Origin: Prosthecobacter fusiformis
GTDB taxonomy: Bacteria > Verrucomicrobiota > Verrucomicrobiia > Verrucomicrobiales > Verrucomicrobiaceae
Reading direction: 5' to 3'
Length of the DNA: 64,000 nucleotides
Assembly (NCBI RefSeq): GCF_004364345.1
Contig: NZ_SOCA01000005.1
Coordinates: 233,716-297,715, forward strand
The notes beneath the pieces are model-generated. The model searched no databases, was not told the DNA's origin, and saw nothing but the letters and a program-made list of their open reading frames with translations. The first letter of the stretch is position 1; each line of letters opens with the position of its first letter. Positions 20,833 through 29,300 of the stretch are shown here, one piece after another. The position numbers were made by a program, and so were the translations under genes.

Positions 20833-21315
20833 ATGCGGCATGGTTGGAGCGTGATTGTACACAAGCCACGAATCGAAGTTTCGGTAGCCACTCAGCGCCT
20901 CGTACTCTGGGATGGCATCCGGCAACTGCGTAGCTGGCCTTGCAGCACTTCCAAGTTTGGGCTCGGATATACCGAAGGCAGCAACAAGACACCGCTGGGC
21001 GGATTTGTGATCAAAGAGAAACATGGTGATGGAGCAGCCCAGGGAACGATTTTTAAATCGCGAAAGCCAGTAGGACAGTGGGTGCCAGGAACGGTGACGG
21101 CAGATGATCTGGTATTGAGCCGGATCCTATGGCTAGACGGTGTGGAAAAGCGCAATGCGAACACCTGGCAGCGTTACATCTACATCCATGGCACCAATGA
21201 TGAGCGTGGCATCGGCCGACCTACCAGCCACGGCTGTGTGAGACTGAAAAATGCAGATGTAATGGAGCTTTTTGAGCTTGTTCCGGTGGGAACGGGCGTG
21301 TGGATCAGCGAGTGA
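20833..21315 (+). CDS. L,D-transpeptidase (YkuD domain)
   Basis: YkuD enzymes form 3-3 peptidoglycan crosslinks or attach proteins to peptidoglycan. The catalytic motif is complete: H119-G in [14 protein letters not shown] and S-H-G-C135 in [11 protein letters not shown]. The product is 160 aa, essentially a bare catalytic domain, and has no obvious signal peptide with the ATG at 20,833; a GTG at 20,812 adds 7 residues but no signal either. How it reaches the cell wall is therefore unclear. It converges on ptsH. Confidence 0.88.
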   Translation: MRHGWSVIVHKPRIEVSVATQRLVLWDGIRQLRSWPCSTSKFGLGYTEGSNKTPLGGFVIKEKHGDGAAQGTIFKSRKPVGQWVPGTVTADDLVLSRILWLDGVEKRNANTWQRYIYIHGTNDERGIGRPTSHGCVRLKNADVMELFELVPVGTGVWISE

Positions 21316-21330
21316 GAATGAGCCAGGAGA

Positions 21331-21603
21331 TTATTCTACATCGCCAAAGCCTGTGGAGATGAGCTCCTCCAGGTCTGCCATGGCGGCATCGGCGTCCACG
21401 CCTTCCGTGGTGAGTTTGATCGTCTCTCCCCTGCCTGCGGCCAGCATCATGAGGCCCATGATGCTTTTGCCATTGACGGGTTCGTCATCCTTTTCCACCC
21501 AAATATCGCACTTGTACTTGCTGGCACGCTTGACGAATTGCGCGGCCGGACGGGCGTGCATCCCCATTTTGTTGCGGATCGTGAGGTCTTTGCTGAGTGT
21601 CAT
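21331..21603 (-). CDS. ptsH: HPr phosphocarrier protein
   Basis: HPr is a small phosphotransferase-system carrier and the substrate of HPr kinase. The 90-aa product has the active-site histidine H16 in GMHARPAAQFV and the regulatory serine S47 in NGKSIMGLMML. It lies 25 bases downstream of hprK and in the same direction, so Ser phosphorylation control is likely. No PTS permease is present here. In Verrucomicrobia-type genomes HPr may act mainly in regulation, which is my inference. Confidence 0.93.
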   Translation of the reverse strand: MTLSKDLTIRNKMGMHARPAAQFVKRASKYKCDIWVEKDDEPVNGKSIMGLMMLAAGRGETIKLTTEGVDADAAMADLEELISTGFGDVE

Positions 21604-21628
21604 GCGGGTGGTCGGGCTAAGCGCTGGG

Positions 21629-22597
21629 TTAACCTATCTGGTCGTCTGCCATCTTTTTCAACAATCTTTGATCAAACTCGACCGCACTATTGTAGCCAAA
21701 AGTCCGAAGTTTGTAGTTGAGAGCCGCCAACTCAATCAGGCCAGCGACGTCGCGCCCCGGGGCGACGGGGATGTCCACCTTGGCAATGGTGAGGCCCATG
21801 ATGTCGGTGGTCTGGGCGGCCATGCCGACGCGCTCCAGGTCATTCGATTCCGTCAGATGGACGAGATTGACGGCAAGATCCAGCCGCTTGCTCATGCGGA
21901 CGGAACCAACGCCGAAGAGGGCGGCGACGTTGAGGATGCCGAGACCGCGGATTTCGATCATGTTGCGGGTCATTTCAGGGGCGGAGCCGATGATTTCCCG
22001 TTCCTCAATGAGGCGAAGGCGTACTGCGTCGTCCGCGACGAGGCTAGCGCCGCGCTGGAGGAGGCCGATGACGCTTTCGCTTTTGCCACATCCGCTTTTT
22101 CCCTGCACCAGGACACCGATGCCCTGGACATCCACCAGGCAGCCATGGACGAGCATGGTGGGTGCGAAGGCCCACTCCAGCTTGATGGTGGCCGCATTGA
22201 TGAACTTCATGGTGATCATGCTGGTCTGAAAAATGGAAATCCCGGCTTCATTGGCCACGGCGACGAGGTCCTCGCTGAGGCGCTGGCCTCGGGCGACGAT
22301 GAGGCATGGGATCTCCCAGCTACAGAGCTGGCTGAAACGGGCTGCACGCAGCTTGGGATCCAGCCCTTCAAGGAAAGAGTGCTCGGAATTGCCAATGATC
22401 TGAACCCGTTTGTAGGCGAAATAGGTGAAAAAACCGGAGAGGGCCAATCCTGGTCGGTTCACGGAAGGCTCTGAGATCTTGCGTTTGAATCCCACGTCAC
22501 TGCCGACAAGACGCAGCTTGAGCGCTTTTTCGTTGGTCTTGAAAAACTCCTCCACCGTAATGGCGGACGGACGTTTCATTTTCATCGAGGGATTCAT
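21629..22597 (-). CDS. hprK: HPr kinase/phosphorylase
   Basis: HprK phosphorylates and dephosphorylates Ser46 of HPr according to metabolic state. The 322-aa length is normal. The P-loop is GKSGCGKS at 166-173, followed by the DD pair at 189-190 (LVADDAVRLR) and the HprK signature near MIEIRGLGILNV, and a capping helix motif (VDIPVAPGRDVAGLIE). It is directly upstream of ptsH. Confidence 0.95.
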   Translation of the reverse strand: MNPSMKMKRPSAITVEEFFKTNEKALKLRLVGSDVGFKRKISEPSVNRPGLALSGFFTYFAYKRVQIIGNSEHSFLEGLDPKLRAARFSQLCSWEIPCLIVARGQRLSEDLVAVANEAGISIFQTSMITMKFINAATIKLEWAFAPTMLVHGCLVDVQGIGVLVQGKSGCGKSESVIGLLQRGASLVADDAVRLRLIEEREIIGSAPEMTRNMIEIRGLGILNVAALFGVGSVRMSKRLDLAVNLVHLTESNDLERVGMAAQTTDIMGLTIAKVDIPVAPGRDVAGLIELAALNYKLRTFGYNSAVEFDQRLLKKMADDQIG

Positions 22598-22696
22598 GCT
22601 GGGGCAATGTAGCGAAAGATGCTAACGCCCCAAGAACAAATCTGGGCAAAAAATCGCGCTGGTAGGACGGACTAGCGCCCTGGGGCGGCACCTTGA

Positions 22697-24238
22697 TCAC
22701 TCAATGATTGGATCGCTTCGTTTGACGGTCTTGCCTTCCCAAACGGCCTCATCGGTGGCCTTGTCGTAAGTCAGGACGCGGCTGGCGCTATTGGGGGCTG
22801 GAGGGACATCGATCTTAGGCAGCCATTTTTTGTGCGCTGCAATCACTTCGGCGTATTCGGGTTTTCCGGCCAGGTTATCCCATTCTTCGGGGTCCTTTTC
22901 CATGTTGTAGAGTTCTTCGCTGCCATCGGCGTAGTGGATGTAGCGCCATTTTTCACTGCGGACACCATGATTGCCCTGGTTGTGGCTGGTGATGGCGGGT
23001 CGCTCACGCTTGGTGGAGGCATCTTTGAGTTGAGGGACAAGGCTGAGCCCTTCGAGGTCATCCCGGGCAGGAAGACTGGCGAGCTCGACAAGGGTGGGAT
23101 AAATATCGAGAAGCTCCGCAGGCTGGGTGCTGCGCCCGCCCTTGCTCACACCAGGACCGGCAAAGATGAGGGGAACTTTAGTTCCACGATCCCAGAGCGT
23201 GTTTTTGCCAGTGATGGCTTTTTCGCCCAGATGCCAGCCGTGGTCCCCCCACAGAACGACGATGGTATTCTCTGCCTGGCCGCTTTCCTCCAGAGCATCC
23301 ATGAGGCGACCGACCTGGGCATCCATAAAACTGGTGCAGGCAAGGTAACTGCGCACGAGGTTGCGCCACTGATTGTTTTCTTTGACCCATTTCAAACGTG
23401 GCTCAGGTAGCTCCCAATGCATGTACCAGGAAAAGCGGGGCGTGTCATCACGGTCGCCCTCTTTGACTTTCGGAAGCACGCTGTCGTCATCGGGGTAGAG
23501 ATCGAACCATTTTTGAGTGGCATAACAAGGGACGTGAGGGAGAAAGAAGCCCGCAGCGAGGAAGAAAGGCTGGTCCTTGGGCGCATTCTTGATCTGCTCC
23601 ACGGTCCACGAGGCGACCTGGTAATCCCCTTTCCCAGTATCATCATTGTCCAGTGGCCAGACGCCCCAATCCATAAGAGCATTATTTCCCATGGGTGTGG
23701 GAGGGATGAGTTTTTGTGGCGGCTTGCTACCGACGCCTCCGTAAGGCGCAGTGATCTGAAATTCGGGTTCAGCTGACACGCCATCCGCATTCTTTTCTTT
23801 GGCTTTTCCAGCCTTGCCCTTTTTCCCGACTTTTCCGCCCCCGCTGCCACCGTGATAAATTTTTCCCGTCGCCGCAGTGCGATATCCATGGTTGGCAAAG
23901 TGTTGTGGCAGAGCCACACGGTCCTTCCACTGCGGCAGGGTGCGGAACCAAGGTGAAAGGCCATAAATACCCGTGGTAGTGGGGCGCAGGCCTAACATCA
24001 AGCTGGTGCGCGATGGATTGCACAGTGGGGCGTTGCAGTGCGCATTGAGAAAAACGGTACCTTTAGCGGCCAACCGGTCGATGTTGGGCGTCTTGGCCAT
24101 GGGATGCCCTCCAAGGGTGCCGATCCAATCGTTCTGGTCATCAATAGCGATGAATAATACGTTAGGCTTTCTGGTCTCGGATCCGAAAGCGGTGGCAGCC
24201 AGAACGAGTCCCGTGAATAAGAAGAGGAGAAATTTCAT
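22697..24238 (-). CDS. Secreted sulfatase (iduronate-2-sulfatase-like)
   Basis: This 513-aa exported enzyme has a signal peptide of about 19 residues. The formylglycine site is C73 in CNPSRTSLM (C-x-P-S-R, type I sulfatase). Metal-binding residues lie in IDDQNDW near 32-38 and VVLWGDHGWHLGEK in the second half. The Asp-Asp-Gln opening and HxxG arrangement resemble iduronate-2-sulfatases, so it may remove sulfate from polysaccharides. A formylglycine-generating enzyme is needed but not seen here. It is the last of three sulfatase genes in one run. Confidence 0.9.
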   Translation of the reverse strand: MKFLLFLFTGLVLAATAFGSETRKPNVLFIAIDDQNDWIGTLGGHPMAKTPNIDRLAAKGTVFLNAHCNAPLCNPSRTSLMLGLRPTTTGIYGLSPWFRTLPQWKDRVALPQHFANHGYRTAATGKIYHGGSGGGKVGKKGKAGKAKEKNADGVSAEPEFQITAPYGGVGSKPPQKLIPPTPMGNNALMDWGVWPLDNDDTGKGDYQVASWTVEQIKNAPKDQPFFLAAGFFLPHVPCYATQKWFDLYPDDDSVLPKVKEGDRDDTPRFSWYMHWELPEPRLKWVKENNQWRNLVRSYLACTSFMDAQVGRLMDALEESGQAENTIVVLWGDHGWHLGEKAITGKNTLWDRGTKVPLIFAGPGVSKGGRSTQPAELLDIYPTLVELASLPARDDLEGLSLVPQLKDASTKRERPAITSHNQGNHGVRSEKWRYIHYADGSEELYNMEKDPEEWDNLAGKPEYAEVIAAHKKWLPKIDVPPAPNSASRVLTYDKATDEAVWEGKTVKRSDPIIE

Positions 24239-24364
24239 GAGATGAAAAGTGGGGCAAAGATCAATTTTGTTTCTTCCTTAACGGATCTTTTTGCGCTGGG
24301 CTCAGGGAGTTTCGTCGTGCCGTTATTTGCAGGACGAAGGTAATGCTCTCCCTGGCAGAAGGTT

Positions 24365-25741
24365 TTATTTCCAATTCTTGGGCTCGTCACTCCATTCGGT
24401 GAAAACCTGCCTCTCTGTCACCGGCCACCATGCGGCGATCTTATCAGCCAGGCGCTTCACGATCTCTGGATGGTCTTTGGCCAAATTTTGGTTTTCCTGC
24501 GGATCTGCCGAGAGGTCGTAGAGTTGAGGGCGTTTCTCAGTGCGTGGATGTGTCTTAGCATAGTTAGCTCCCAATTGACCATCATAGGTCAAAAGCAGTT
24601 TCCAATTGCCTTCGATGACCCAGCGAAAAAGCAGGCTGTCTTCTGGCTTGTCCACATTGGCCACATCATGGTCAAACGTCTCGCCATAGATCGTGTCCCG
24701 CTCGAGCTTTTTGCCATCACGCAGCAGAGGCATGAGATCCACACCCGGAAGATTTTCTGGTATTCTAGCACCGGCAGCACTGAGGAGAGTGGGCATCAGG
24801 TCGATGCTGCTCACAAGGTCATCACGCTTGCCGGGTTTGATCACTCCAGGCCAGCTCAGCATGATGGGCTGGCGGGTCCCCCCTTCATTGGGCGACTGTT
24901 TAGAACGAAGCGCGTAACCTTTGCTGTCTGGATCCTGGATCCAGCCATTGTCGCAGATGTAATAGACCAACGTATTTTCAGTTAGGCCTTTCTGATCCAA
25001 GTAATCCAAGAGCTGGCCGCAGGTTTCGTCGAACCATTCGCACATGGCGTAGTATTTGGCCACGTTTAGTGAGTCCACCTTGTCCCGGTATTTGGCCAGC
25101 AGGCGCTCAGGTGGCGTGTGCGGCGTATGCGGCATGAAGGGTGAATACCAGAGATAGAATGGCTTCTTCTCGGACTGAGCATGATCCACAAAATCATAGA
25201 TAGGCTGAAGTCCTTCCCGGCCAATTTTGAGCCCGTCATCGCCGTGACGCCCCCCTTTTTCGGGAAATCCTCGTGTCATGCCGTGAGTGAAACCGCCACG
25301 CTGAAAAGAACCCTCCCACCATTTCCCAGACTGGTGGCTGAGATAGCCTTTTTCACCCAGCAATTTCGGCAATGTGGGCTGCTTGTCAAAGTGGCTAATC
25401 AGGCGCTCACGCAATGCATCGTAACCAGGTGAATTCTTCCCCAGATCTGATGCGGGATCGTTGCCAGAGATCATATGCTGATGTGCATAACGACCTGTCG
25501 CAAGAGTGGCCAAAGAGGGGCGGCAAAGTGCAGTGGGGACATGTCCACGAGTAAAGACTGCACTGCGCGCAGCCAGCTTATCCAGGTTTGGCGTCTTGAT
25601 CACTGGATGATCCATGAATCCATAGTCTGTATAGGCCTGATCATCCGACAGAATGAATACAATGTTAGGCGGAGCATCTGCTGCTTTCGCAAATCCGGCC
25701 GTCATGGCCAGGGCGGTGATGAGGGTGAGAAGGCATTTCAT
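24365..25741 (-). CDS. Secreted sulfatase with CRPSL active-site motif
   Basis: This 458-aa sulfatase has a signal peptide (MKCLLTLITALAMTAGFAKA) and C73 in LCRPSLATL. The usual arginine two positions after the serine is leucine, a variant that I believe is frequent in planctomycete/verrucomicrobial sulfatases but that departs from the classical consensus. Metal ligands are in FILSDDQAYTDYG and YICDNGW. The frame is open upstream to 25,831, but the ATG at 25,741 gives the signal peptide and lies 16 bases after the preceding gene, fitting an operon. Confidence 0.88.
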   Translation of the reverse strand: MKCLLTLITALAMTAGFAKAADAPPNIVFILSDDQAYTDYGFMDHPVIKTPNLDKLAARSAVFTRGHVPTALCRPSLATLATGRYAHQHMISGNDPASDLGKNSPGYDALRERLISHFDKQPTLPKLLGEKGYLSHQSGKWWEGSFQRGGFTHGMTRGFPEKGGRHGDDGLKIGREGLQPIYDFVDHAQSEKKPFYLWYSPFMPHTPHTPPERLLAKYRDKVDSLNVAKYYAMCEWFDETCGQLLDYLDQKGLTENTLVYYICDNGWIQDPDSKGYALRSKQSPNEGGTRQPIMLSWPGVIKPGKRDDLVSSIDLMPTLLSAAGARIPENLPGVDLMPLLRDGKKLERDTIYGETFDHDVANVDKPEDSLLFRWVIEGNWKLLLTYDGQLGANYAKTHPRTEKRPQLYDLSADPQENQNLAKDHPEIVKRLADKIAAWWPVTERQVFTEWSDEPKNWK

Positions 25742-25757
25742 GGTTGGGGAAAATGGG

Positions 25758-27776
25758 TCAGGGATGAGAAGCGAAGTTCCAGACCTTGGCCAGTTGGCCG
25801 GTCTTTTTGGACAAAATGGTGATGGACTCAATCTCCACCGGGGACTTTCCCGCAGGCAGATACAGACGGAAGCCTGCCAGGGAACTTGCTATTGGCATTT
25901 CAATGGAAATATCCTGCCATTCACCGCCCCCTGGAAGTGCAGAGGTGGCAACGTTCACATCCTCTGTAAAAGTCTCCTGGTCACCGGTGCGCCAATGCAG
26001 CCTCACTTCTCCCCCAGCAGTACTGCGTGCGCGCATTTTGAGGACGGTAGGTCCTGGTGATTTTACTGAGGCATTCCCAAGGAATGGATGCCTGCCGTCG
26101 GCCTCAATGTGCAGTGCGCCGTTCACCAGAGTGGCCTTGCAGAGCTTTGGCACCAGGCCACGCATGGGGTCTGCACTGACTCCTCGCCTATTCACTGGGG
26201 CATTGTAGGCGGGATTTGGCTTTGGCACCAGTGCCTCAGTGTCTTTGAGATAGACGTCTATCAATGCATCGAGTTGCTTCACTTTATCTGGCATTTTTTC
26301 TGCCAGATTTATCTTTTCTCCGATGTCAGACTTTAGGTTATACAGTTCACGAGGCACGCCAACATCGAACCATCGCACCAGCTTAAAATCCCCCTGGCAC
26401 ACCGTGACGCCACCTTCATTCGGTCGATATGGAAAGTAATTAAAAAAGGCGGTGCGGGCGAGGCTTCCCTGCCCTGTTAATACAGGGGCCAGAGAGATGC
26501 CATCCATCTTCTGCAATTCCGGCTTGGCAATTCCAGCCAGATCTAAAACCGTTGGATAAATGTCGATATGCCCTACAAGGCTGCCATCATTGACCGATCC
26601 AGGCTTGATTCGCTTTCCCCAGGACCAAATCATTGGCACGCGGGTGCCCCCCTCGTAGAGCGAGCTTTTACCTTCGCGGAGAGGAGAGTTGTCCGTGGGG
26701 CCCCTGTCTCCGGCCCATTTACGCCAGTCGGCCATGGCCTCGCTTTTAACCTTCTCAGCTTTGGCTGTCTTGGCTGTGCTTGCGATATTGCTATGCACAT
26801 TGCCACCATTGTCAGAATAGAAGATGATGATCGTGTTTTCTGTTAGACCTTGTTTATCCAGTTCATCAATGATCCGGCCAAAGCACTCGTCCACGCTCCG
26901 CAGCATTGAGGCCATGATTGGATTTCCCTGCACACCCCGCGGGTCTGTCTTTTTGGCGAACTCCGCTGTGTATTCTGGCTTGTGGCCCCACGGGCCGTGC
27001 ACTCCATAAGACCATAAGTTCAGGAAAAAAGGCTGGCCTTTGCTGGCTGCGATGAATTTTACGGCCTCCAATGCCTGGCGGTCCACGATGTATTCTCCAT
27101 CTGGACTATCCGTAATGGTGCCCACTTTGTTTTTGGCAGTAGGCTGCCCTTCAGTTATTACCCCATACGGAGAGAAATAGTTCCCCGGTGGTCCAGGATC
27201 AGGAGCGCAGTGAAAGGCTACATCAAACCCCTGTTTCTCGGGCCGATGCTGCTCCTGCAAGCCCAAGTGCCACTTGCCAATGTGTGCGGTGCGATACCCC
27301 ACCCCTTTTAGAGCCTCCGCTAAAGTGATTTCAGACGGATCGAGATAATTCTTGCTTTCCGGACTGATCATCGGTCGGTTTGCTGGAGCTTCATCTGGCA
27401 AGAAATTGTGCCCGGCCGCCTGAGGCGGTTGATGCCCGCTGGCTGTCAGAATTCCATGCCGGGTCGCATATTTCCCAGTCAAGACGCTCGCCCGAGTAGG
27501 TGAGCAAAGCGGATTTGCATAAGCCCTGGTAAAACGCATTCCGCGTTCAGCAAAGCGGTCAATGTTGGGCGTCTCATAATATTTGGAGCCATAGACCCCG
27601 CTGTCCATCCAGCCCATGTCATCGACAAGAAAAAGGACAATGTTAGGCTTCTGCGCCGCATTCAAGGTAACTGCACAGGACAACAGCCCGAGTGATAGCA
27701 CTACAAGATAATATTGCGACCTGTGAACCAGCGCTCTGGGGGTAACGGATAATAAACGAAACAACGGGAATCTCAT
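25758..27776 (-). CDS. Secreted sulfatase with C-terminal beta-sandwich
   Basis: This 672-aa protein has an N-terminal hydrophobic signal (about 21-40), then the sulfatase domain with C91 in NPLCSPTRASVLTG (C-x-P-T-R variant), LFLVDDMGWMD and FYSDNGGN. The last about 150 residues (from KATLVNGALHIEADG to ILSKKTGQL) form a carbohydrate-binding-like beta-sandwich. It could be an arylsulfatase A-type polysaccharide sulfatase. An ATG at 27,791 adds five residues. It is coupled by a 16-base gap to the next sulfatase. Confidence 0.88.
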   Translation of the reverse strand: MRFPLFRLLSVTPRALVHRSQYYLVVLSLGLLSCAVTLNAAQKPNIVLFLVDDMGWMDSGVYGSKYYETPNIDRFAERGMRFTRAYANPLCSPTRASVLTGKYATRHGILTASGHQPPQAAGHNFLPDEAPANRPMISPESKNYLDPSEITLAEALKGVGYRTAHIGKWHLGLQEQHRPEKQGFDVAFHCAPDPGPPGNYFSPYGVITEGQPTAKNKVGTITDSPDGEYIVDRQALEAVKFIAASKGQPFFLNLWSYGVHGPWGHKPEYTAEFAKKTDPRGVQGNPIMASMLRSVDECFGRIIDELDKQGLTENTIIIFYSDNGGNVHSNIASTAKTAKAEKVKSEAMADWRKWAGDRGPTDNSPLREGKSSLYEGGTRVPMIWSWGKRIKPGSVNDGSLVGHIDIYPTVLDLAGIAKPELQKMDGISLAPVLTGQGSLARTAFFNYFPYRPNEGGVTVCQGDFKLVRWFDVGVPRELYNLKSDIGEKINLAEKMPDKVKQLDALIDVYLKDTEALVPKPNPAYNAPVNRRGVSADPMRGLVPKLCKATLVNGALHIEADGRHPFLGNASVKSPGPTVLKMRARSTAGGEVRLHWRTGDQETFTEDVNVATSALPGGGEWQDISIEMPIASSLAGFRLYLPAGKSPVEIESITILSKKTGQLAKVWNFASHP

Positions 27777-27832
27777 GGATTGATAACGCAAAATTCAGGG
27801 CTGTGTTTCGGCAAGAATCAGCGATTTCCACA

Positions 27833-29281
27833 TCATGCAAAAATTTCGGTTACAGCCTTTCCTTTCCCATCTTCAGTCACATAAAAGGGACGGCCCTCGA
27901 TAAGGTATTCCGTCTTTGGACTGATGCCCATGGCTGTCATGATCGTGGCGTGCAGATCCATCACCGTGACTGGATTTTTAGTGGCTACCAAAGGTCGTTC
28001 GTCAGCCGTTTCGCCATAAATATAGCCCCGCTTCACCCCGCCCCCAAACATCACAACACTTGTGCCTGCGGTGAAGTGACGATGAAGGCCATAGTGCTTC
28101 ATTTCCTCCAATCGATCGACTTTAAAGGTAGCCTGGTCATTTGCTATGGAGCCGGGCTTCCCCTCCATGATGGCATCGCGGCTGAACTCGCTGGCAATGA
28201 TGACTAGCGTCCGGTCTAACAAACCACCTTCTTCAAGGTCTTTCACCAGGGTGGCGATGGGCAGATCCATTTCCTTGTGCAGACCATCTACCGTGGTGTG
28301 CCCATCTTTGTGTGTATCCCACTGAAAGAACGGCACGTACTCGGTGGTCACTTCCACGAAACGCACACCAGCTTCAACCAGACGCCGGGCCAGCAAACAG
28401 CCACGACCAAAGCGCCCGGTGTCATACTTCGCGTAGCTTTCTTTCGGCTCCAGTGTGATGTCAAAGGCCTCGCGTTCCTTGGAACTCAACAGGCGGTAGG
28501 CATTGTCCATGCTGCGAATGAGTGACTGCTGCTGGTGATCACTCATGTAATCCCGATGAGGGCTTTGATCCACGAGCTTGCGAAAGAGTTTATCGCGGTT
28601 GGCAAACCGGTTTGCATCCATTCCCTTCGGCGGTTTGACGGAAGTGGCCGCTTCTTCTGGATAAGGCAGATTCATGGGTCCGTATTCGCTGCCGAAAAAA
28701 CCCGCTGTGGTAAAAGCTTTCAGTTCTTCACTTTCACCCACGCCTTCCAGACGCTGCCCAACATTGACGAAAGCTGGCATTACATCATTCCGCGGCCCCA
28801 GCACTTTGGCCATCCATGAGCCGATGTGTGGGCATGCCACCGTCTGCGGTGGCACATATCCCGTGTGCCAATGATACTGATGACGACTGTGGAGAATGCT
28901 CCCCAGGTCTGGCTGAACGGCGCTGCGGATCAATGTCGCCCGGTCCATCACCTGGGCGATGTTTTCCAACCCGTGGCAAATTTTCATGCCATCCACAGCT
29001 GTATCAATCGCAGGAAAGGTGCTCAGCATCTGGGAGACCTCCAGGCCCTTTTCAAATGGCACATACCGCTTCGGATCAAAAGTTTCTGGAGCTGCCATCC
29101 CACCCGCCATCCACAGCAGGATGCAGGCATCTGCTTTGGCCTCAGGATGCTGCAATCCCGCTCCTCGGACCATCTTCGGCTGACCCGTCATCCAAGCCGC
29201 AGTACCTGCTGCCGCAAGCTGCCGGATGAAATCCCGCCTAACAATGGATTGAGGAGCGTGAGGATCGAGATCGAGTTTCAT
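27833..29281 (-). CDS. DUF1501 protein, Tat-exported
   Basis: DUF1501 proteins are related to the alkaline-phosphatase/sulfatase fold and are abundant in Planctomycetes and Verrucomicrobia. The 482-aa product has a twin-arginine signal (IVRRDFIRQLAAAGTAAW) and characteristic segments LLWMAGGMAAPETFDPK, SRHQYHWHTGY, and LVIIASEFSR. It lies 19 bases downstream of the DUF1549/DUF1553 gene, the standard pair in these phyla. The biochemical role is unknown but probably linked to polysaccharide breakdown at the cell surface. Confidence 0.92.
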   Translation of the reverse strand: MKLDLDPHAPQSIVRRDFIRQLAAAGTAAWMTGQPKMVRGAGLQHPEAKADACILLWMAGGMAAPETFDPKRYVPFEKGLEVSQMLSTFPAIDTAVDGMKICHGLENIAQVMDRATLIRSAVQPDLGSILHSRHQYHWHTGYVPPQTVACPHIGSWMAKVLGPRNDVMPAFVNVGQRLEGVGESEELKAFTTAGFFGSEYGPMNLPYPEEAATSVKPPKGMDANRFANRDKLFRKLVDQSPHRDYMSDHQQQSLIRSMDNAYRLLSSKEREAFDITLEPKESYAKYDTGRFGRGCLLARRLVEAGVRFVEVTTEYVPFFQWDTHKDGHTTVDGLHKEMDLPIATLVKDLEEGGLLDRTLVIIASEFSRDAIMEGKPGSIANDQATFKVDRLEEMKHYGLHRHFTAGTSVVMFGGGVKRGYIYGETADERPLVATKNPVTVMDLHATIMTAMGISPKTEYLIEGRPFYVTEDGKGKAVTEIFA

Positions 29282-29300
29282 CTTTTGAATCGGTTAATGA

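Noticed and set aside
21272..22474. Long plus-strand open frame of 400 codons
   Set aside because: It is antisense to ptsH and hprK, both with complete motifs.
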